Positions 59,069-64,000 of a DNA stretch of 64,000 nt are shown piece after piece. Numbering within the stretch: position 1 is the first letter of the stretch; each line of letters starts with the position of its first letter. The position numbers were made by a program, and so were the translations under genes. This DNA comes from Clostridiaceae bacterium (GTDB lineage Bacteria; Bacillota; Clostridia; Lachnospirales; Lachnospiraceae). The stretch is from NCBI GenBank assembly GCA_910575795.1, contig CAJTGE010000024.1:22122-86121 (forward strand), in the 5' to 3' direction. The notes under the pieces are model-generated. The model was given only the letters and a program-made list of their open reading frames with translations, had not been told where the DNA came from and did not search any database.

Positions 59069-61654
59069 ATGAACAGAAGAGTACGAAATATCCTGGCAGG
59101 CGTCATGACCGCCTGCGCCCTGGCCATAGCGGCGCCCATGGGGGGCATATCGTCCTGGGCCGCAAGCGCGCGGATCTCATTTTCCGATCCAAACGTAACC
59201 GTAGGCCAGGAATTCAATGTTACAGTCCGGATCACCAGCCAGGACGGAAATCTCGGCGCTTCTGACGTGATGCTTTCCTACGATCCGGCGGGCATTGAGT
59301 TCATCAGCGGAAATAACGCCAGCGGCGGGGCCGGCTCCGTGCGCCTGGTGGAAACCATGAGTTCAGACGCCACGACCGAATTTACGCACACCTTAAAATT
59401 CAAGGCCCTGCAGGCCGGAACCACGACGATTTCCGTGGGAAGCTATGAGATCTACGACGTCGATGCCCAGGCAGTTAATGTGACGAAAACCGGTTCCTCG
59501 GCTGTCAGCGTAAACGCGCCGGCCACGTATTCCAGCGAGGCGGCGCTGTCCTCGCTCAAGGTGTCGCCAGGCCAGCTTGCGCCTCCCTTTTCCCCGGATG
59601 TGACGGCTTATTCGGTCAATGTCGGGAGCGACGTGTCGAAGCTGGCCGTCAGCGCCTCCGCCAAGGACGGGAAAGCAAAGGTAGTGGTAAACGGCGATTC
59701 CAATCTCCAGACCGGCGCCAACACAGTGGTCTGCAAAGTGACCGCCGAGGACGGACGGACGACGCGCTCCTATACACTGACGGTGAATAAAGCCGAATCG
59801 GGGGAGGCCCCGGCCGAGAGCATAGCCGAAGAACCGGGCGGCGCAGAGCAGCCCGCCGGGGCAGACGGACAGCCGCAGACCGTGGAGCAGAACGGAACCA
59901 CATATGAGCTGGTTCCCTCCTTTGACGCAGCCCTGATACCGGAAGGCTACAGCCAGTCCACGATCAGCTATGGGGGACAGGAGGTTATGTGCGCCGCCGG
60001 AAACGGAGTGAACCTGCTCTATTTCCAGGACGCGGGAGGCTCCGGAACCTTTTTTGTCTACACGCCGGAGTCAGGAAGCGTTTCCCCGTATGCCGCCCTC
60101 AATGTGGCGGCCCGCTCGCTGGTTGTTCTTATGCCGGAACCGGGCCTGGAGGTTCCGGCCGGCTTCACACCGATCGATATCGAGCTGCTGGACGGCGCAA
60201 AGCTGAAAAACTGGGGCTGGAAAAACGGGGCGGAAGACCGTTACTTTGTGATCTACGGGATGAACGAGAACGGGGAAAAGGGCTTATACCGCTATGATAA
60301 AGCGGAAATGACATTCCAGCGCTATTTTGATGATTCGTCCGCGGCCGGCCAATATGACGGGGTGCTTAAGGATCTCCCGGAGCAGTACAACGCGCTGGTC
60401 AAGGACTACAACCTGCGCTTTATCGTGATCATTGCCCTCATCGCCGTATGCCTCCTGCTGTTCTTTATTGTCATCAATCTGCTCGTGAGCCAGAGAAACC
60501 GGGCCCGTGAGCCAGAAGAGGAGGCGCTCACCCCTGTGAAGCGCCGCGCGCTGGAGGAAGAACGGAAACGTGAAGAGGAGAGACTGCGCCAGGCAGAGCC
60601 CGGGCGTTCCAGGCCTGCGGGCAGAAGCGGGTGGGACGACATCCCGAACCCGCAGGCATACGGCCGCGCCGGCGCATCCGGCTCCCGCCGTCCCGATCAG
60701 GGACAGAACACCGCCAGCCTGGATTATCCGGATCGTCCCGCGCGGCGTCTCGAATCCCCGATGTCCGCGTGGGAAGGACATTCCGTCAGACGCGGGGATT
60801 ACCAGGAAGAGAAGGCCGCAGGCCGCGCCGCTTACCGCGAAGAGGATATGACGGCCGCCCGCCGCGCGGGCTATTCTCAGGAACGCGTATATTCCGGGCG
60901 TTCGGACTATCGCGACAGGGATATGGCAGGAGCGCCTGCCAGCGCAGGCGGCCGCGAAAGAACCGTCTCCGCGGCCGCGGAGACAGGAAACGGGATGAGG
61001 GCGGGAAGCCGATCCGGACCGGGAACAGGAGCCGGCCCCGGCCGCGATAGAAGGCCGGCCCCAGGATATGAGGGTGAACGCCCCAGAAGCACGGCCCCCG
61101 GTTATCCTGAGCCCCGTGACAGGAAGCCGGCTTCCTCTTACCCGGAACGCCAGGGCGCTGTTTCATCCGCCCGCCCTCCGTACCAAAGCGCCGCGCCGCT
61201 CCAAGCGCCCTTAAGCAATCCTGCAAACCGCCCGCCGTCCGCCCGTCCTGCGCGCCAGGAGGCGCGGCCCGCGAAGGCAGCGGACGCCTCTGCGTCCCGC
61301 CCCCGCCCTGTGTATCAACCCGGCGCTGCGGCCCCCGGCCGTCCTGCAACGGCTTTGGGCAGGACGCCTTCATCGCCTCTGCCCTCTGAGCGCAGAAGCC
61401 CTGACCGTCCGTCCCGGAGCGCCGCGCAAAAGGAAAACAACGTTCCCCGCAAAGGCCAGGGGCTGTACGAGAGCCCCAGAATGCGCGATCCGGGACTGGA
61501 AATCGCCATCCGCCAAAGGGAAATCGAGCGCGGCGAACGGGCGAGGAAAACGAGAGAGCGAATGGAACAGGCCCGGGCAGAGGAGCAGAGGCTGCGCGCA
61601 GCCAGAAACGAGACCGCGGCCGGATTGGATTACCGGGCCGGCCGGAGTGATTAA
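59069..61654 (+). CDS. Membrane-anchored cohesin-domain protein with a long Arg/Pro-rich cytoplasmic tail
   Basis: An 861-residue surface protein. Signal peptide 1-32; a cohesin-like beta-sandwich about 34-150 (ISFSDPNVTVGQEFNVTVRI, VMLSYDPAGIEFISG); a cadherin-like sandwich about 152-240 like that of the preceding protein; an extracellular domain of unknown fold about 270-440; one membrane helix about 449-472 (VIIALIAVCLLLFFIVI); then about 390 residues of Arg/Pro/Gly/Ala-rich, disordered sequence. The orientation is N-terminus outside. The cohesin can bind a dockerin, and the previous gene encodes one. The cytoplasmic tail could contact cell-division or envelope machinery (inference). AGGAGAAAG precedes the ATG. 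Confidence 0.82.
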   Translation: MNRRVRNILAGVMTACALAIAAPMGGISSWAASARISFSDPNVTVGQEFNVTVRITSQDGNLGASDVMLSYDPAGIEFISGNNASGGAGSVRLVETMSSDATTEFTHTLKFKALQAGTTTISVGSYEIYDVDAQAVNVTKTGSSAVSVNAPATYSSEAALSSLKVSPGQLAPPFSPDVTAYSVNVGSDVSKLAVSASAKDGKAKVVVNGDSNLQTGANTVVCKVTAEDGRTTRSYTLTVNKAESGEAPAESIAEEPGGAEQPAGADGQPQTVEQNGTTYELVPSFDAALIPEGYSQSTISYGGQEVMCAAGNGVNLLYFQDAGGSGTFFVYTPESGSVSPYAALNVAARSLVVLMPEPGLEVPAGFTPIDIELLDGAKLKNWGWKNGAEDRYFVIYGMNENGEKGLYRYDKAEMTFQRYFDDSSAAGQYDGVLKDLPEQYNALVKDYNLRFIVIIALIAVCLLLFFIVINLLVSQRNRAREPEEEALTPVKRRALEEERKREEERLRQAEPGRSRPAGRSGWDDIPNPQAYGRAGASGSRRPDQGQNTASLDYPDRPARRLESPMSAWEGHSVRRGDYQEEKAAGRAAYREEDMTAARRAGYSQERVYSGRSDYRDRDMAGAPASAGGRERTVSAAAETGNGMRAGSRSGPGTGAGPGRDRRPAPGYEGERPRSTAPGYPEPRDRKPASSYPERQGAVSSARPPYQSAAPLQAPLSNPANRPPSARPARQEARPAKAADASASRPRPVYQPGAAAPGRPATALGRTPSSPLPSERRSPDRPSRSAAQKENNVPRKGQGLYESPRMRDPGLEIAIRQREIERGERARKTRERMEQARAEEQRLRAARNETAAGLDYRAGRSD

Positions 61655-61743
61655 TCGGGATTTTCCTTTACGACAGACAGCGGCATCGTGAAGGAAAACG
61701 GGCATAACTGACGCGCCCAAAGAGCATGCTGACAGGAGAAAAA

Positions 61744-62889
61744 ATGAAATATCTGATTGAAGATTTTTTTGACATATTCTAATGTGCCGGAAGCGCCTGC
61801 CCGGACACCTGCTGCGCGGTCTGGAAGATCAACGTGGACAGTGAGACAGCAAAGGCATACCGCGCGGTTCCAGGAGAAATGGGCGAAAAGCTCAAAAGCC
61901 ATATCTCATTTGATGAAGACAATGCCCATATCATACTGAGAGAAGACGGGACCTGCCCGTTTTGGACTGACGAACATCTCTGCGAGATCTATCAGAAGCT
62001 GGGGGAAGAAATGCAATGCCTTGTCTGCAAGACATACCCCCGTATCGTGGAGCAGCATGGAGACGTCTTTTTTACGTCCCTGACCTGCTCCTGCCCGGAG
62101 GTAGCCCGCATGCTGATCGAACGCACGGAACCGCTGCAGTTCATTGAATGGGACGATGGCGATGACTGGTCAGAAACGCCGGGGGGAGGGCAAAAGCCGG
62201 AAGAAGCGGAACAGGCGCTTTTTCATATCCTCATGCCCAGCCTGCTTCTCAGCGTCCGTATCCTTCAGGAGCGCCGCTATCCGTTATCCGTAAGGCTGCG
62301 CCTTCTTCTTCTTTTTACGGATACGCTGCAACAGAGGCTTGACGAGGGCGGGGACATTGCAGACATACTGGAGCATTTTTCCTCCCCGGAACGCTATGAC
62401 GGGTATGCAAAGGCCCCTTCCGGAATGCCGCAAAACATTCCGGCCAGGATTTCTGCATTTAACGTCTGCCTGGAAAACAGTGAAAAACTGACAGGCGACT
62501 ATCATCACAGTTCCCTTATCCGGCTCCTGGCCTCCTTAAAGGCGGATTTCCGCTCTCTGGACGGATTTTCGATTTTGGAGCGCCCGGAGTATGACATTCA
62601 ATATGAGCATTACGCGGTATATCAGATGTACCTCTTTTATATGCGCGCATTAAAGACAAAAAAACCAATGCACGAGGTTGCGGCCCTGATCTATACGCTC
62701 AATCTCCTGAAATGCATTGCCGTCATGCGCCTTACTCCGGATACATACCTCCTCCCCCAGTCAGAGCAGATCCGGATCTTACGCGAAGTATCCGCTAACT
62801 TTGACCACAACAGCGGGCATGCGGCCATGCTATACAACATCTATGGAGAAAAAGCAGGCGATATCAGTTTCCTTACCGCTCTGACCTGA
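61744..62889 (+). pseudogene. fliB: Flagellin lysine-N-methylase (FliB-like) with an in-frame stop at codon 13
   Basis: From ATG 61744 (AGGAG upstream) the frame reads MKYLIEDFFDIF, then TAA (61780-61782), then continues in the same frame CAGSACPDTCCAVWKINVD and on to 62889. The continuing part is a full FliB: the Cys cluster, FDEDNAHIILREDGTCPFW, LCEIYQKLGEEMQCLVCKTYPR and the C-terminal helical region. Homologues have a Lys-type codon at the stop position (FKCxGSxC), so AAA or AAG to TAA is the simplest cause. Without the stop it is 381 residues, a normal length. Initiation at GTG 61834 would lose the Cys cluster, which FliB needs. The target, flagellin, is encoded at 34.5 kb. Confidence 0.75.
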
Positions 62890-63013
62890 CAGATTGCAAA
62901 TATGTTCTTATCCTGAAATATGCTAAAAGATATTATCCCTTTTCGGAATTGTGTACCCACTGAAAACGAGCCTACAAATATACATTTCCAATGAATAAAA
63001 CTGCATTTTCTAA
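62890..63013. other. Short A/T-rich gap
   Basis: Between the methylase end and the IS110 remnant I see no gene, promoter or repeat that can be supported. Confidence 0.5.
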
Positions 63014-63610
63014 TCAGAATTGTTCATAAGGTTTGAAATTACACGATAACTTGAATAAGCCTATCCGCGGTCTGGTGGCGGGCAGACCATTACCAATAGA
63101 CTCAAAGGGGTCAGAAAGCACGCTGGCAATGCCGATATTGGAAACGGTCATACAGTTTTGGATGCGGTTCTTCTCAGAAGATTTCATGCAGACCAGCTTG
63201 AAGCAGTATCTGGCAAGCTCCCGGAGCTGGCGGAAATCCTTTGGAGGGATAAAGGAGCATCTCACAAGGTCAAACTTATAGAGGTCGGCAATCCATTTGG
63301 AATCCTTTTTGTCCGTTTTTTTGCCTTTGATGGCTTTGACATATTCGGGATGCGTGAGGCAGACATCGATGTCATTTTCGAGATAATTAAAAATAGGAAT
63401 CCAATACTTTCCTGTGGATTCCATGCAAACGTGATAACAATTATTCTCGATGAGCCAGTTGTGAAACCTTTGGATATCCGAATTGATGGTTGAAAAAGAT
63501 TTCTGTTTGTATTCGGATATTCCGTCCTTGTTAGTAATTACGATGGTTGCAACGATAACATTTTTGTGGACGTCAAGCCCACAGCAGATGGAGTATTTTA
63601 ACTTCACCAT
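63014..63610 (-). pseudogene. IS110-family transposase, C-terminally truncated
   Basis: About 198 residues of the DEDD recombinase: start VKLKYSICCGLDVHKNVIVATI (catalytic Asp), CMESTGKYWIPI with the catalytic Glu, and KGKKTDKKDSKWIADLYKFDLV with the paired Asp region. ATG 63610 follows AAGGTAGTGAT. The frame continues into unrelated residues after SDPFES (about 63105) and stops; the C-terminal Ser-containing catalytic domain is missing. At the breakpoint GACTCAAAG and ATTACCAAT match the region upstream of the gene (63701-63709 and 63680-63688), pointing to deletion between short repeats. Confidence 0.8.
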
Positions 63611-63756
63611 AAGTATCACTACCTTATAAAAAGGGAATAGCAACAGTGACTGTCATCCTGCGGCTGAATAAACATGGTTATTACCAATGATAAGAGTCCG
63701 GACTCAAAGTCCCACTTGTTTGTGCCTTGAGCGAAGCGAAAGGAATGGTAAAAATT
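63611..63756 (-). other. Non-coding left end of the IS110 remnant
   Basis: In IS110-type elements the DNA upstream of the recombinase encodes a guide (bridge/seek) RNA. Here the corresponding stretch contains short self-complementary segments (GAGTCCGGACTC at 63694-63705), but I cannot define an RNA from one copy. The element border is not known. Confidence 0.3.
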
Positions 63757-63906
63757 ATGAAAAAGAAATTATGCAGTATCATTTGCTTATGCAGCCTTGT
63801 TTCAATTATGTTGTGTGCATGTGGAAAGAAAGAACAGGGAAATCCCATTAGATTACCAGCCAGAGAAGATATTGTATCTATCGGTGTTTCTGATAGTGAA
63901 GATTGA
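63757..63906 (+). pseudogene. Truncated small lipoprotein
   Basis: A 49-residue frame with Lys-rich start, hydrophobic stretch and lipobox VSIMLCACGKKE (Cys lipidation site). The following NPIRLPAREDIVSIGV resembles the start of small clostridial lipoproteins of the DUF5301 type. It stops after DSED, too short for a full domain, so the 3' part is probably lost. AAAGGAATGG lies upstream. The final bases to 64000 contain no supportable gene. Confidence 0.45.
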
Positions 63907-64000
63907 AAATGAGAAGTAGAGGGTATCCATTCCCTTAATCGCATCACAAACAAGCCATCTTTCGGTGGCTGCTTTAAAAATTGAATATTGAGAATGTTAA

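Noticed and set aside
1..64000. CRISPR array or cas genes
   Set aside because: No set of regularly spaced direct repeats and no Cas motifs were seen.

Overview
The window looks like chromosomal DNA of an anaerobic, fairly GC-rich low-GC-lineage Firmicute, most likely a Lachnospiraceae / Clostridium cluster XIVa relative. This is inferred from the complete Rnf operon in clostridial order (rnfCDGEAB), strong AGGAGG ribosome binding sites, LytTR/GHKL signalling, a BMP-type nucleoside importer, a two-gene SUF system, and surface proteins carrying cohesin, dockerin and cadherin-like domains. Nearly every gene is on the + strand. No phage, plasmid or CRISPR locus was seen.

Layout. (1) 0.1-18.5 kb: one long polysaccharide (capsule/exopolysaccharide) cluster. 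It holds an initiating sugar-1-phosphate transferase fused to a GT2 glycosyltransferase, a GDP-heptose block (HddA kinase, an SDR, an HddC-GmhB fusion, GmhA), GT32/GT2/GT4 glycosyltransferases, a Wzy-like polymerase, a pyruvyl transferase, a Wzx-like flippase, a MenD-like thiamine-diphosphate enzyme and an atypical SDR. (2) 18.8-22.1 kb: a 170-bp palindromic MITE, a HicB/HicA-type toxin-antitoxin pair, fructokinase and a sodium:neurotransmitter-type symporter. (3) 22.3-27.8 kb: rnfCDGEAB with its own promoter and a terminator. (4) 27.9-30.5 kb: a LytTR regulator, a sensor kinase whose catalytic part has been replaced by a repeat, and two small genes. (5) 30.7-34.4 kb: a divergent MerR/MATE pair with a textbook 19-bp-spacer promoter, a papain-like peptidase flanked by direct repeats, and a Mor-like regulator. 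(6) 34.5-36 kb: an isolated flagellin. (7) 36.2-47.9 kb: nucleoside uptake and salvage (BMP lipoprotein, two-domain ABC ATPase, two permeases, nucleoside hydrolase, two M20 hydrolases, a GATase-like protein, LacI regulator, ribokinase). (8) 48.1-50.2 kb: tRNA-Leu(CAG) and a minimal SufC/SufB-like pair. (9) 50.3-55.5 kb: a subtilase, an IS4-family element and gene remnants. (10) 55.7-61.7 kb: a small hydrophobic peptide, a dockerin-bearing cell-wall glucosaminidase and a membrane-anchored cohesin protein. (11) 61.7-64 kb: a flagellin-lysine methylase with an early in-frame stop, an IS110 remnant and a truncated lipoprotein.

How the genes work together. The first cluster can build, assemble and export a heptose-containing, probably pyruvylated polysaccharide. 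The nucleoside block can import nucleosides, cleave them to base and ribose, and phosphorylate the ribose, under a LacI regulator. Rnf couples ferredoxin and NAD redox to an ion gradient, which the Na+ symporter could use. The cohesin and dockerin proteins can be read as a cell-surface docking pair for a peptidoglycan hydrolase.

The most unusual content is (a) the cohesin/dockerin wall-hydrolase pair, (b) several families of palindromic MITE-like repeats, one of which has truncated a sensor kinase and one of which shares ends with the resident IS4-type element, (c) fused enzymes in the polysaccharide cluster, and (d) the interrupted flagellin methylase. All family assignments rest on motif recognition by eye; no database search was run.
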